A program made the position numbers and the translations under genes. Shown here piece after piece: positions 15,003-28,927 of a stretch of DNA of 64,000 nt. Below the pieces are notes generated by a model. It ran no database searches, was not told the DNA's origin, and saw nothing but the letters and a program-made list of their open reading frames with translations. Numbering within the stretch: the stretch's first letter is position 1; each line of letters starts with the position of its first letter. The stretch lies in assembly GCA_008508345.1 (NCBI GenBank), contig QNGE01000292.1, positions 248,001 to 312,000 of the forward strand. The letters run 5' to 3'. This DNA is from Paragonimus westermani. Its lineage: Eukaryota; Platyhelminthes; Trematoda; Plagiorchiida; Troglotrematidae.

Positions 15003-16363
15003 GGAACAATGCCTTCTCTTATCATTCCAAAGTTTATTAAAGCAATACACCGATCCGCCCGTTCAAACCATCCAAGTATGTAAACTCAAACTGGTCAGAA
15101 ACATTAGACCACTGTTGAGTGGCTTTTTGTTAAAAAAAAGCAGTGGAAAATAAGTGGTCGTCATACTGTGCTATACTTGTGTTCAATAAGTCTCATTTAT
15201 AGAGGATATTTGACTTCAGACCACAGGTTTGCTCAACTGGCTGTAAATGAGAGTATTACAATCTGTTTCCGACATCATGTTATTGTTAGCTCAACAGTTT
15301 AACGTACGTAAAAGAAAAAACACAAATTCTCTTATCTCAAAAACACCATATTTTTACTAATATTATGCAGCTGACTAACAATTTACATTCACTTTCTTTC
15401 AGTGCTACAAAACGGCAGCATGCGCTGTGTGATAGACAATAGCGGACCCATCATTTGATTAGGTTTTATAAGGTACAGCCTAAAGCGCTTCGGCAGTCCG
15501 CTACCCAAGGTCACTACTAGTCGGAATAATCAACAAAGTTTTCATTCTGGCCTTCTCAACCTTCGATTACTTTGATGTAGAAATAGGTTCGATTTTTCTT
15601 GGGAGGAACTAGGAGGAGGCAATGTTTGGGTAGAAGCCGAAGTTAACTACAATATCTTCAGTAATTTGTCCAAATTTGTTGCACATATGTGATTCTTGGA
15701 AAGTAGACTGTATATTGTTCTATTCTGGTTTCAGATCATTTGCTGCTGGCTGATTGGCTATTTTTGACCTTGACGTGTAAAAGTCTCAGGAATAGGAAAG
15801 TGAATTTAGTTCCATAGTGATTAATAAGGCACTCCAACGTGGAATCAGCTACCTATTGTGTCACAAACCATTCGCGTGTCGAAGTACGGCACTTACTATA
15901 CTGATGACAATAAGTGGAGACATACAGCTCATGTTGTGTTAGCATGAGCCATAATGTCTTTTTTTCCAAAAACTCAGGGTCTACTAGAACCGGTCACTGA
16001 AAATGCGAACGCACCCCATTAGTGAGCATTACACGGACGGTAACGGTTGAAACAAGTATCGCTGCTAATATTGTTAACAACAATACTATTAGTAAATCCA
16101 ACCTAAAATGGTTGGTACAAACTGCTTTGTTGTTTTTAACATATTTTTTATCAACCTATTAATGAGCTCAGAAAATTTGACTTTCGGTCCGCTTGATTCA
16201 TCAGTGAAGCTTGTGCTGAATAACTGAGGACATTCATCTTCCCACACTTCAGTGAAGACGTTTTTTGGACTTCTATTGTGTAGCACACGTAGAAACTTTT
16301 AACCCCGAAGCGTATGTCATTTCGAACTATGCCGAACGCCAACTGGGAAATTCTATATCTAGG
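15003..16363. other. No gene seen
   Basis: Only short open frames without recognisable motifs are present. I see no repeat with another copy in the window. Confidence 0.4.
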
Positions 16364-16482
16364 TTTTAGATGAGACCCAACTGTGAAAAGTCAAGGCTTC
16401 GACTGGATTCGAATCAGCGGCAGATACAGCATGCCTCAACGTGACAAGCGCTCTAGCAGCTGAGCTACGAAGCCACACCAAG
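16364..16482 (-). repeat. tRNA-derived SINE, minus copy
   Basis: On the minus strand the repeat starts CTTGGTGTGGCTTCGTAGCT. It has a box-A-like TAGCTCAGCTGC and a box-B-like GATTCGAATCC, and ends with the non-tRNA tail TTCACAGTTGGGTCTCATCT. The outer GGCTTCG and CGAAGCC strands can still pair as a 7-bp acceptor stem, showing descent from a tRNA gene. The tail beyond the tRNA part, and the matching copy at 16,669, make it a SINE rather than a functional tRNA. It is inverted relative to the next copy. Confidence 0.75.
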
Positions 16483-16668
16483 TGGTCAGAAATTCTACTA
16501 CTTATTGGTAATACAATTTCTATGCTCAACAGTGGCGTTGGTGGATTCCAGCGTGGCCTGTTTTGAGAAATCCTGCCGAGGAAGTCAATTTCTCGAATCA
16601 TTTGGTGGATTCCATATGAGACAGTGGGACGGGTAGGTAACCGAGTCCAAATGTGAAATTTTCGAGCT

Positions 16669-16790
16669 CTTGGTGTGGCTTCGTAGCTCAGCTGGTAGAG
16701 CGCTTGCCGCGTTGAGGCATGCTGTGACAGTCGATGGTTCGCATCCAGTCGAAGCCCTGACTTTTCACAGTTGGGTCTTATCTAAAATCA
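16669..16790 (+). repeat. tRNA-derived SINE, plus copy
   Basis: Plus-strand partner of the copy at 16,364. Box A is TAGCTCAGCTGG (16684-16695) and box B is GGTTCGCATCC (16736-16746), the latter with a C in place of the usual A. GGCTTCG and CGAAGCC can pair at the ends of the tRNA-like part. The tail CTTTTCACAGTTGGGTC matches the minus copy. The two copies face each other across about 190 bp, so a transcript through them could fold into a long hairpin. Confidence 0.75.
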
Positions 16791-19700
16791 TATATCTGCC
16801 ACACTACTTATTAATATATCTAGGTTGTTCATATGAAGCCTCTGAGTGATCTCACTTGTTGACATCTGCCAGCAGTGGTGGCCGGTTAGAAGTAGTTTGG
16901 TGGCTTCTAACTTCTTCAGTCAGCAATACCCTCATTTACGACTGTGCAAATACCGAGGTCTCTTTTTTTTAAAGGCATAAAATTGATGTCATGTGACGTG
17001 AAGTTAGGTTCAAAAGTGACAGCCTAAATTGCTAGATGTAGGTTCAGCACCAATCACGGTTGACTACGGTCTTAGTACTCAATTTAGACTCTTTCAAGAA
17101 GAAGTGCCAGACCCGAGCTTTGCTCTTGCTGTTGGCTGTCAGTTTTACATATCCTTACAACAACCGAGAGGTAAATTCCGGCTGCCATTCTACGAAACAA
17201 CTATACTGACAAATGTTAGCTTGGCTTCACAGCGGGCGCTAGTGAACTATCATATCTAAACTTCCAACAGCATATACCTCCGAGTTTTAAGTATATTGTT
17301 CGTCACCCTCGAGAGGAGCATTTTTTGGCGGCCTCCTGAAATTACTATCAGTACCATACGTTACAAAGTAACTCTTCTGAGATATGTAACTTTTGATTCA
17401 CAGAAAAAAAAATTATAACACAAAAACGCTGCTATTTCGCGTTTATGTGGACTGAGCTTTGAGACTACTTCGAAATGTATAGTGAGAATAAATCACTTTT
17501 TTGAACATTTCCATCTTTTCACCAATATGGGTGGCTGGAGGACACAAATACGCGCACGTCAGCTTTGAACCATTCGGAGCTAGTGACCACTCATTCGAAC
17601 GAAGCAGTGACTGGTGCATGAACACTCTTCTGAACGTGGTGAGGTGAAATGTAGCCCAAAAGTGGCCCCTGTGATTGTAATGCTTACGAAACTTAGCTCA
17701 GGACCGAACGTAGAAGCAAGATTATTGCGGACACAAAAACTGATATTTTATTTGGATGGATTTTCTTACGCCCAGCGATTGCTCATAAGTAATATGGTTG
17801 CGCTAAAGATTTTGAGAGTACGAGCCGAGGCTGAGTTTGAGGAAGACTTGCTGATGACAATTACCAGTTAATACATAAGTGATTTTTGCTCAACTATCAA
17901 GTGAATCAGATATCCGTCACCGTGAACCCACATGAGAGTGTGAAATTTCAGCGACCAGTTACTGATAGACTTATGAGGTGTACCGCGAATCAAGTCTATT
18001 TGCCAAATAGGTCAGCTGAATTTCAGCTTTTTATGTGGGATCAACGTAAGTTACATTAAAAGAAACGGGGAAATGCGCCTATGTAGAAAAAATGGCCGGA
18101 GTAGTGATTTTTATATGCTTAGAGTCGTGACATTTGGCTAGGTAGTAAGATGCACGATGAGGGGAGGAGCACACAACAGCTATGACCTTAAGCGGTAACT
18201 GTGGAGTAAGTTAGGTAATACGGAAATCACCATACCAACGTTAGAGATTTTTCACATGTGTGAAAATGCATTGTGTCAAGTAGATTCAAGATGTCTAGTT
18301 ACCAAAAATCTGCATAGTGTGTGACACCTTTTACTAATGCTCTATTCACCAGTGTTCAACTTAATCGAAACTGTCTGAAGCATGGCAAAGACAAGAGCCA
18401 AAGGTTTACACAAGCGCTCCATAATACGTTATGAAACGAAGATCCTTCAGATGTACTAAATTAATACAGGCGGTGAATGCGGGCTATAGAACGGGTTGTC
18501 ATTTCTGTCGTGTGCTAAGTCAATGAACAGTATTATGTTATATTTGTTGCTGAGCAATACTGTATATTGTGCAATGAACGATGAAATTATGGGGTTACAG
18601 CCATGACCCTGTTTCAGTGAATAAAGTTGTTTCAATCAAGACACTCAAAGACTACTTTATACGTCCCAATCACTGTGAGCTGTTACTGATAAGGCTGAAT
18701 GTGATCTATGAGTTAGCCTTATTTTCACTTTCCTATTGAACATCTAAGAGTGAATTGGCTGTTTGCGTATAATGTAGTGTCAGAGATTTTGCGTTCACGA
18801 TTATAACTTTTTCTTTAAATGGCTATCAAATATGATTCAGAGCAAACATCACGATTTACTATCGTATTCGGATTGGGAAACCGGACGAATAAACAAAACT
18901 GCCGTCATCGACCGCAAAGCTGGCTTAGGATAAATGGAGGTGTAACACAATATTATCATCCTAGTATTCTAGGGTTGATTAAAAATCCCACATTTACTAT
19001 GACTCTATCAGCAGTTTGTCATGGTACCCCCTTAATTAAGTGACAGTTATTCCAGAGTTTAGTTGTGCCACTCGGTAAAAACACCAGGTGGATTGGATCT
19101 GAGGGTTCATCTTAATATGCTACTATGATTAATTAAAACGACAAAGTAGGACATCCTCCTTACACCGCTGTGTCCAAATTAAATTCACTGAAATATGAAG
19201 CAAACTGGCTGGACAGTGTTTACAACGTTATCTTCTCTTTTATGAAACAGTAAGTCAAGTACCGCTGTAACTGATCTTCTGGTTTGGTTACTTTATCATT
19301 GTAGACCTCACATGCCTCCTATGTGTGAGTTTAGTCATGAACAACATTGAGTTTTTACTGCACTTTTTATTCTGTGATATGAAGCGTCTTTCGTCAGTTG
19401 ATTTGGCCAAAATGGGATAGGAGGTCTTATCAACCGACCACACTATCTTTTTGGTATCTCACAGTGATCAGAACCACTCAGATACTTCCTACGAGCATTC
19501 AGTCCAATATAATTTATTCTGCTACTGGATTTCTTCAGCTCCAATGCTGGGTCGTAAGTAGTCTAGTGACTAAACAAAGAACTCCACCGAGTGAATTTGA
19601 TTACAGGAAATGAGTTACGATGACCGAATTAATGAATCGAAAATTTTATGAACTATGAGCAACTTTCCATAGACAAATATTCTACTGCGTTTGGTCACTT

Positions 19701-22700
19701 ACCATAAACCGCCTACAAGCTAGGTGACAGATCCCGAATGTGAAGCCGATGATTACGTGCATTATGATGACGCTCGAAAAATAGTCCATGCCGCTTCCTC
19801 GATCGGGGTAACCTAGGCGAAGTGCACCGATTAAGACTAGCTAGTGCCTTGAGTTTATTAAACCAATCAAATGCAAGCGGTCTGACGTAGAAATTCTTAT
19901 AAATCAACATGACCCGACAAAAATACATAAAAAGTCAATAATGCTTATTGTTCATTCAACCTTCAGTGTGCAAGCAGATTTGATCTTATTCTACAATGTA
20001 ATCATACAAATGAGAGTTACACTTTTCTTGTAGAAGGGTTATATTAAAAACATTCTAAAACTTGTTACAACAACACCGATCCCAAAATGGGTTGTATTCA
20101 CCTTAATCGAGTAGAGTGAACCAAGACGATCGGCGTCAAATGTGCACAGTCAAGGATCTGCGTTATTCTTCATCCTTAGTAGTGACAACCAATTTCTAAA
20201 CACATTTTGTTTTCCTGTCTTTCTATTTACGCGGTTAGCTAGATAACATTTGGAATGCCGTAACTTTTGTCTTCTTGATGTTCGCGTAATTCTTCTGATG
20301 TGGATGCAGTGTACCGGGTTTTGCTTTCTTTGATTATGCATCACCATTTTGAAGATTTCAGTATTCTAACAACCAATCTCTTTAGAACCTTGATATAAGA
20401 ACTCTATACGGATTATTTACACTTTGTGACAAAAAACCATCCTTTCATCATTACTTTTTTGAGAATTCCTATCTATTCTGCGTGACTCGTAGTATCGCAT
20501 GGTTACCTTTTAATTACGAGTGTTGCTACGCTCTGTTTTTTTGGGATTCTTGGTCACTGGGAAATGATAAGAATCATTTAAGTACGAGTTGCAAACGTTG
20601 TATTTATTGCTAAAGTAGAATCTGGTACAATTGATTGAAGTTGAGAACTGAAGTGAAAATTATCTCTAACAAAATTAAACGAAAATGGTGCATGATTTTG
20701 TCCAATTCAACCAAATTTTTTAATCAGTTTGCTAGAAACTAGTTCAAGTTATGTAAGATGGCTGCTTGATTTGAGATTACGTTTGCTAGCTATTATCCGT
20801 GAGAAAAGTCATTGGATTTTGTCGACAATTTTTAAGTATTATACAATCAAACATAGTTTCGAAGACATCATAAATTGAGTGATATATCAGCTAATCGTAG
20901 AAGGTTATTAATGCGAAATTACGTTTCTGAGCTGGAAATGCATGGATCAATATTTCCGATCTGTCCCAATAAATCGGTGTGGTACTTTTACACGTCTGAA
21001 AGTGAGATATAGACTTTGTTCAATAGCTTTGCTCGTGAGCATATTCGTTCGCTTGATTCAACTATTTCTTGTTCAAATAATTATGAAAATATTCTACTAA
21101 AACCTGAAAAGTGTTTTTCACCAAATGAACGGTCGTACGTACTTTATTATGTGGAACTCGTCAAAATTCTGGTGACCAGAATTTTAATCCTTACTTTAAT
21201 CATTTCGGTGTTCATCAGTGTGAACTAATGAATGTGAATTCCCTGGGCAAACTCAAACTACAATTTCAGTTTCAATCCCAAGCAAATTGATTGCTTGGTT
21301 TGACTAAAACTGTGCTGAGCTTCGTGCGTAGTTTTTTAACCTAACTTTTGCTCATCCATTTTCGATTTTGCTAATCGGAATTATGTTTGACTCCAGTTTG
21401 GTTTCTCGTCTTCGAGCTTTTGCCTCATCTAAGGAAATCAGAAACCTACATTCCAAAGAAATAATTTGATACGAAAATCTGTCAGACTTATCACACCGTT
21501 CAAAGCCCCATTAATAAGTTCGGGTGTCGAAAAACATACCTTCTGTGTTTAGAATATCGTTTGCGTTCACGGGACCACAAATATGATCAAGGATTCTGTT
21601 ACTTATTTACTGACATGGTGTTCAGTACTGAACATTCACGATAGATGTACGGTTTGTCCAAATCCACTAACCAGTGGGTTTGAAAATGCGAACTGGGACA
21701 GTGACATGAGAAGACTTGCCTATAATTGTCTACCCACAATATGCCTTCGGCTCCCCTGGAGCCAAGAATAGCTGTAAGTTGCGCTCGGCACTAAGTATGA
21801 GTTGGTTTGGTTAGTATTGTTGTTCACACAGTCACTCGATCAATCAGCCTTTAATATTTAACATTACAATCACTCTGTAACAGTTACCGTTTATTCAGTT
21901 TATATCCAGAAACAAAGGGAATGACAAAGTTTTCCTCCTCAAGATTTTACGTATTCAAGTATTTAGTGAAATACATTAATCAGATTGCGAGGCAATTTTA
22001 CTCAACATTCCATAAGTGGTTGTTTTTGCTACCCCAAGCGGAAAGCAATTATTCATTACCCTATAACGCTGGTTTGTATGCGAAAATAATCTCTATCACC
22101 GCCAATGTCAGTAGCTGGTTTGAGATCGTTTTGAAAATCGGCAGATTATGACATCATTCTTTATACGTAATAGATTTGAGCTTGCACATGGGTGCCAGAG
22201 AAAGTAATTAAAAACCAGCTACTGGGATAACAACGAACGGCACAAGTGAAAATAACCTAATTAACTAAGGTAACTGATTCGGATCTGTTCTCCAGGCAAT
22301 CATATATGCTTGTGTCTGCGGGAGGGGGAGGTAATTAGGCAAAAATGCAGGGAGACCGCAACAGAGTAAAGGCTCAAAAAGTACACGTTCTCTCGAAACA
22401 GATGTCTATCCTTTTAAGGAGCTATATCGAACACTTTGTGAACCGTTTGAAGCCAACAAACTATGCAGTAAATAGTTGCGCAGACTTACATGCACACTCC
22501 TATCGTGCAACGGCTGCACAACTGAAGGCGATTTCACCCTTGGACTATCACAGTACACCACAGATATGTTTGATGCATACTTTACCGTTGCTACTGATTC
22601 TCAAGTCCTAGCGGTACACTTATACGTCGAATTGATTTTTGTCAGAAACCTTTACTGCCGCATTTTAATTGTGTAATATTGAACTAACAATTTATTTGCA

Positions 22701-25502
22701 TGGCATCCATCGCTGTAGTGTGAAATACATTCTAATTGCAACCTAACTAGCCGATGCACCGAGCTCATGAAGAGTAGAGGTTCTGGTTGCTTTCTATATC
22801 AGCCACTTTTTCGTTTATGAAAGTAAATTATGCCATTATTCATTTCCGTTTTTCCCTTCCATTGGAAGATAGAAATGAATTATCCGTTTTGTAACTTTCG
22901 CAGTAAATGCGAAGATCGTCCCGTTTTGGTAGACAGAATATAGTGCAAGACTGGTTAGATCATTGAGCCACCGGTAGTACGATCTAAGGTTATGGAAGAC
23001 AGACAAGACAAATAGACTGAAAAACATTTCTCACTGCGTGGGTGTATGTTGCTTACAGCCTTCTAACTACCCACCACCAGTTGCTAAAAATGATACCACA
23101 TTTTTTCACAAAGTGCACTTGGATGTTCTGACTGGATTGCTCTGTGTGCATACGGTGAGGTGGGGGCAACGTATGCAAACCTACTGTTGTGGTCCATTGC
23201 TGTACAAATATTACTCTGTTTGTTATTGATACACCTTTGTGCGGGTCTGAGATATCTTATTACCTCACCCAATATAACTTTCGTTAGTACGGTTCTCTGG
23301 TAAAAACACATTCTCAAGTTAGTTGTAGCGACCTCGAGAACCTGGACTGTCGTTGTTTACTAACAGCATCACAATGTCTACAGTCCAGCGCAGTCGCTGA
23401 AAACCTCTTGAAAATTCTATCAAATTTTGTCACGCTTTTTACTTCCTACATTTCGCGGAGCTTCATAAAGACGTTTACAGTTTTACGTTGCAACGTTCAA
23501 CCTTTCGGGGACAATTTGATAAACTCCGTAAAAGTTTTTCATAAAATGTGTTGTATGTACAAATAGGTTATCTATCATGGAAACAACCAGTTTTCGACTT
23601 CGAGACGAATGATGGTGACTACTGTTGGCCGTCGCGTGCGCCGTATAGTTGGTTTGTTTATTGGTTCATTGCGTCACACGCATACCGATTACCCTGGTTA
23701 AAAAGCCCTGTTTCTAATGGAGGGTCACCTAACCCAAATTTCTTCCTTATTGTCCATTCCAACTTCGGATACTTGTCACAAGGAAGGATCACATATGATG
23801 TACTCTGCAGAGGCTCTGATTGGCACCATCGGTTACGACCTACGGATTAGGAAAGAACTGCTTCTCATCCACCAAACGTACACACCAGTGCTGTTGTGCA
23901 CTACACCATGACACAAGGACCTAAGGTTCTGCTCAAGTTCGCCGCTCACCAACTGATTAACTGAACGCTACAAGGAGTAAGTTTGACAGTAGACTAAATC
24001 TAGAAATCTTGTTGCTTCCGAAAGGCAGGTAAACTTAGGCTTTTTACAGTAAGTGAAAATTTCCAGCGACAGCTGATCAGTTGTCAATCAATCCACAGTA
24101 ATCAACGTTCTTTTACTCCATAGATATTCAACTACGCACACTTAAAATTTCGCGATCAACCATGATGGTAAGAATGTGTTTGATAAGAGTTATCTGACTT
24201 GCACACACCCTTAAATCTAAGTCGTCCCAAAAATTATCCTTTAAAATGCATCTACTTCAACGTTCGACCCGTTTGAATGTTTGGGCCTAGCATCTTGCTC
24301 AAAAAACGTTCGGTAGACTCTCAACTCTCTATGGAGAGCAGCTCCGTAAGTTTGTATTTCAATGAACGTTATACTAACAGTATTCTGCTTGAAAAGTCAC
24401 TGAGGATCACAAAATCACCTGCGTGATTCTCAAGGTAGGTTAGCAAATTTTGAAGTGACTGCTGTTAGGACATATTAGGATTTAAACAGATCAAGCATAA
24501 CGGCAAACTTATTTAGTGCTTGCTTTGAAAATAAACGGTCTACGTGGTGTGTTCTATAGACGCTCACAAATTCTTGCAGATGTCTTGCATGTTTTATGTC
24601 CGATATGCCTGTCCGGCCTTAGGATTGAGCTTCTAGCTTCACTGTACTTCTTGAAAATAAGAGCCTCAAGTACACTCAACTTGGGGTAAGAATCAGTGCC
24701 CCAAGACGCCTTACCACCACATTTCATAGGGGAATCTAACACATCACTCATTTCAAACTGCGGACATGACTGAAAACGAATCAATAAATTTGCATTTGTC
24801 TTGTAATTCCTCTAATAGTAAACATAAAATATCCACCCCCTGCACTCAGGAAAAATGCGAAGCAGCCGCTGTTTGCTGATGTGGCTGGCAAATATAGTTA
24901 ACACTTTTGGTAGAGGAAACATCTATCTAAAAGGTGATGGTAAGTGTACAAGCAAACCTAGACACAGCAGGTGCTCAGTCATTGAAAATCAATGATACTA
25001 CTAACACAGAATCCAATCGAGGCGGTTCTCCTTTCTGACCACTGCAAAATGTTGGCTGCTCTCATCGTTTTCATAATTGCTTCTATCGAACTCACGTTTC
25101 CTTCTAAACTGTCCAGCACACACTCAGTATTAGGTAAGTTCTCATGGTTTCATTCAATCGCTGAGCTTCTCAAGAATCCTTCGTAATCCATTCAAAGGCT
25201 CTCAAATCTCATCTTCTTTGTTCTCATCGGTTCTTTTCTGGAATGAGATAGTTATTTTTAGTGCATTATTGCGTTGGGCGCCAAGAACATAAAATCCTTG
25301 ACCGACGGACTCAGTGAATGTATCAACTGTGACGTGAAGCTGACGGCGGAAGCTACAGAATCCCGGAACCGCTCACGATTATAAACTGGTCATGGATTCT
25401 ACAAACAGATAGCTTCATTTTAGTTAGCAGCTTTCGGCATAAAATACCCAAAATAATATATATCGTGAGATACTGGCAGTACACTGGTTTTGCTGTCTGC
25501 AG
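16791..25502. other. Gene-poor stretch
   Basis: About 8.7 kb without a gene I can support. Several frames of 60-100 codons stay open (for example 17029-17259, 22345-22611, 23548-23850) but carry no domain I recognise. At about 25,139 a strong donor-like GTAAGT follows an open frame with a hydrophobic stretch (24,992-25,138). That could be an exon, but it has no similarity I can name. Confidence 0.35.
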
Positions 25503-25659
25503 TAGATCCGAAACTTATTCGTCCAGCAGTGTTCCGAATGCAGCCTTCACCTTCTTATTTCCGTCAGACCCATGCCTCGTCTCTCACAATGACAGTTCTT
25601 TGATTAAGGCTTTGTCGCCAATAGTAACATTAGGTGTAGGTGACTCAATCGCTTCAACA
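25503..25659 (+). CDS. Candidate exon, dolichol-kinase-like
   Basis: A 157-nt segment is bounded by a pyrimidine-rich acceptor (TTTTGCTGTCTGCAG, ends 25502) and a GTAACG donor. Its frame starts in phase 2 and ends at a codon boundary. The peptide includes LFPSDPC and ends LSPIVTLGVGDSIAST. In the dolichol kinase family (DOLK/Sec59), an ER membrane enzyme that phosphorylates dolichol with CTP, the CTP-binding region has the pattern VGxGDTVASIFG, preceded by a loop such as LIPRPC. The match in order and spacing is good but short. I did not find the following exon, with its KTxEGT motif, in the window. The call is an inference from one exon, and chance similarity cannot be excluded. Confidence 0.4.
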
Positions 25660-27299
25660 GTAACGGCTTGTCGACAAACTAACACAGCTCACCATGCAGT
25701 GGGACTTAAATGGTTGATAGTTTTTAACATCTTATCACGTATTGCATCTTCACATGGACAATGCTGATTATCTGTAGCCGTCCAATATAATGCTGTCTCA
25801 CTTCATGTTGGTTAGCCAGCTCATTTGACAACCGAAAATGTCCAGATTCCTAACTTATACGTTAAAATGGATTGATGTAATTTCTCTGAACACCAGGATG
25901 CTTTGGATAGCTTTCACATAAATGCTGCGACTGAGTGCAACTTGAAACAACCTAGATAGCAGAGAACTATTTTTTAGCAAGCATCGATGTTGTGGTACTA
26001 TGTTAGTGCGCTCATTTCGATGGTAGTGGTTTTTGAGAGACATACAGAAAAGATAACAAAAACGCGCAAGATTGTATTTGAACGTCAGCTTTTTCTTCGA
26101 GAGAATTTGAAGCGTTCAAGTGGCAAAGGACGTTGGTACTACATATGTTGCTGTCTATCAAACGATGGGAAAAAATCGTGACCCAGCTTGGAGGAACGCT
26201 TAGAATATACAGGCCTAAAAGTCACCCATAGAAAATTTTCAAAAGGCGGACTTTGGATTATCACCTACTGATCTACAATGTTGTGTTACCTTCACCTGTC
26301 AACGTGTAATTCCGAAAATCAAATTTAGCCGCTCTTTAATCTTCTTCTGTTCTTGAACAGAGCAGCTTCCGCGTTCTGCTATTTGCTAGCTCCATTAAAG
26401 TGTGTTCACAAGCGAAACAGTTAGTGCACCTGCATGTGAATGGTTGCTGTGGTGAAGCCAATATTCGACCGCTTTCCGGCAGTGGTATGAACGACGTCGA
26501 AGCGAGTGTAAAACACTGCGACTTACTCGAGCGATTGGTTTTACAATAACTTGACCAAAATTACTAAGATAATGCCTTTTATTAGATAAGCAGGTTACTC
26601 TGACGGCAGTGTTTGTCAAAACGTGTCTATTTCCAGGACTTTTACCCTGCTACAAGGGGGCACACGGGAAGGAGGTATCAGTGTCGAATTAGTTATGGAA
26701 GTAAGTGAAACCACCGGCTTGTCCGAATTAGTGTTAACAGTATTGTACTGCCATTTTTCTCCATTCTCCTAATTGTTTTCCGTAGTTTATATACTACTTG
26801 TAAGTAGCTAAATCTCTTAACTAAAATAAAACTACGGATGACCATCGTTTATGTTGGTTGGTAGAAAATGACCGTACCCGAATATGTTACCAAGATGTAT
26901 TGTTTCATTATTATGTCTGTTAGAGAGGTGCGTGACTAGTTTGAATTTTTCAGTCAAAAGCACTTGGTTGTCGTAAGATATCCGCAACAAAGTTAGTACG
27001 AATGAAGTCAAGCTGCTTGGGCGTCGTGTTTAACATGTTATTGATGAAAATGGGAATAGCACAACGTTAGAAGCACCGTGTGCTGGATGTTCGTTGTTCT
27101 TCCGCAAAAGTGATTCCACCTTCCCTGCGAATCAGACCACCGGATAACAGTGTCCGTTCACAATGTGCACCACTGGCAGCTTCACGTATATTTTTAAGGC
27201 AACGCGTACACTCAACTACTTATGCTTTCGCTCTGACAATTTAGATGAGCTGATCCCGACGATATTCGGACCTCTGGGATGGAACTGAGTAGTCAGCAT
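25660..27299. other. No gene seen
   Basis: This interval would be intron if the exon at 25,503 is real. Short frames only, with no recognisable repeat. The Penelope-like element begins near 27,300. Confidence 0.35.
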
Positions 27300-27800
27300 A
27301 AAGCAACGTTTTTTAGGAAGGCAAGTGGAAGCCAAGAACAGAAAGTTTGACAAGCTTTCTGAAAGATTAAATCATGTTTCTTCTGTTCCATATTCAGTAA
27401 CACAGCGACTCTCAGAAAACATAATTAAGAATCTTTCATCGCGATCACTCAGTATGAACGTGGTAAGCCTGATTAAAATGTGACTCATTTTCAACATCCA
27501 ACGGAAGCAACTTAAGCCAATAGATATAATTCCCAAAATTGAACCTGCTGTAAGCAAACTAGTCACAGATGTTGCGGAGAAAGTACGTTTCAGAATCTCA
27601 AGCTTTTTGGAGGGAGAACAGCCAGTTGTCTCAAACTTGGCCAATGCGGAAAAGTATGTTCTCGGTTTCATCAAGAAAGATTGGTCGATTTACATCACTG
27701 AGGCTGATAAAGGCTACATCACAGTGATTCTTAATCAAGAAGATTATCAAAAAAAGTGTTAGAGCGCTCAACTACTGAACCATATGAATAGATCAATGAG

Positions 27801-28314
27801 CAAATGACCAAGGCACTTCTGAATAAGGTCACAGCACAGACTAGTAAGTTTCTCCGAGGCACCAAAGAACAACTTGGGCAGTCTACCTGGTTCATGCTCA
27901 ATCCTAAACGTAACCGTGCTTCGCGTTCCTACGGCCTTCCAAAAGTACGGAAAACGGGAATAGTCATAAGACCTACACCACCAATCCAACATACAAGCTG
28001 GTCGAGTTCATCAGCCGCATAATCAGACCGTTGCAAAACAAGTTGGTAAGCAACGTACAAATGACCAAGGCACTTCTGAATAAGGTCACAGCACAGACTA
28101 GTAAGTTTCTCCGAGGCACCAAAGAACAACTTGGGCAGTCTACCTGGTTCATGCTCAATCCTAAACGTAACCGTGATTCGCGTTCCTACGGCCTTCCAAA
28201 AGTACGGAAAACGGGAATAGTCATAAGACCTACACCACCAATCCAACATACAAGCTGGTCGAGTTCATCAGCCGCATAATCAGACCGTTGCAAAACAAGT
28301 TGGTAAGCAACGTC
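27801..28314 (+). repeat. 257-bp tandem duplication inside the Penelope-like ORF
   Basis: The units 27801-28057 and 28058-28314 match throughout, apart from one C/A difference (ACCGTGCTTCG against ACCGTGATTCG). Because 257 is not a multiple of three, the duplication itself shifts the reading frame. The identity is far higher than the general decay of the element would suggest, so the duplication is young or an assembly artefact. Confidence 0.92.
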
Positions 28315-28927
28315 GAAGACTCTTTTGATTTTGTTGACAAACTCGAACACGTGATATTAGGTTATAATGAATATTTTCTTAGTTTTGATGTGACCTTTTT
28401 TTATACCAGAGCACCGGTAAAGTATAACATTCATGTTGTTAAAAAGTTATTAGAAAGTGATGATTCTCTTGGGATGCTTACTAATTTATCACCTTTCCAA
28501 TTTGTATCTGGTCTTGAGTTTTATTTGCACTCAACTTTGTTCACATTCAACACAAATTGAACAGGCAAACCGATGATGCAGCTATGGTTTCTCCTGTTGC
28601 AACTGCAGTAGCCAATCTTTCCCTCGGATATCTGGAAACACAAGCTGAGAGTGAATTTGTCCGCAATCCACAAATTTGGTGGCGGTATGTAGATGACACA
28701 TTGGTAATCATGAAACGTACTGCTCTTGACTAATTCCTACAGTTTCTTAACTCAAAAGGCAACTGCATTGTATTCACATTGGAAACTGAAACCGATGAGC
28801 GCTCATTTAGTTAATGAGCAACAGAGATTTCAGGTTTCTGTATGGTACAAACCAATCCATTCTGGTCAGTATCTCAACTTCAACTCGTCGCATCCAATCG
28901 GTACAAAGAGAGCAGTCACCAAATCAC

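Noticed and set aside
16669..16790. Functional tRNA gene on either strand at 16.4-16.7 kb
   Set aside because: Acceptor strands pair, but the T-stem and anticodon region are damaged and a shared non-tRNA tail follows both copies, so these are SINEs.
23548..23911. Overlapping 100- and 64-codon plus frames
   Set aside because: Mutually exclusive, without motifs or neighbouring exons.
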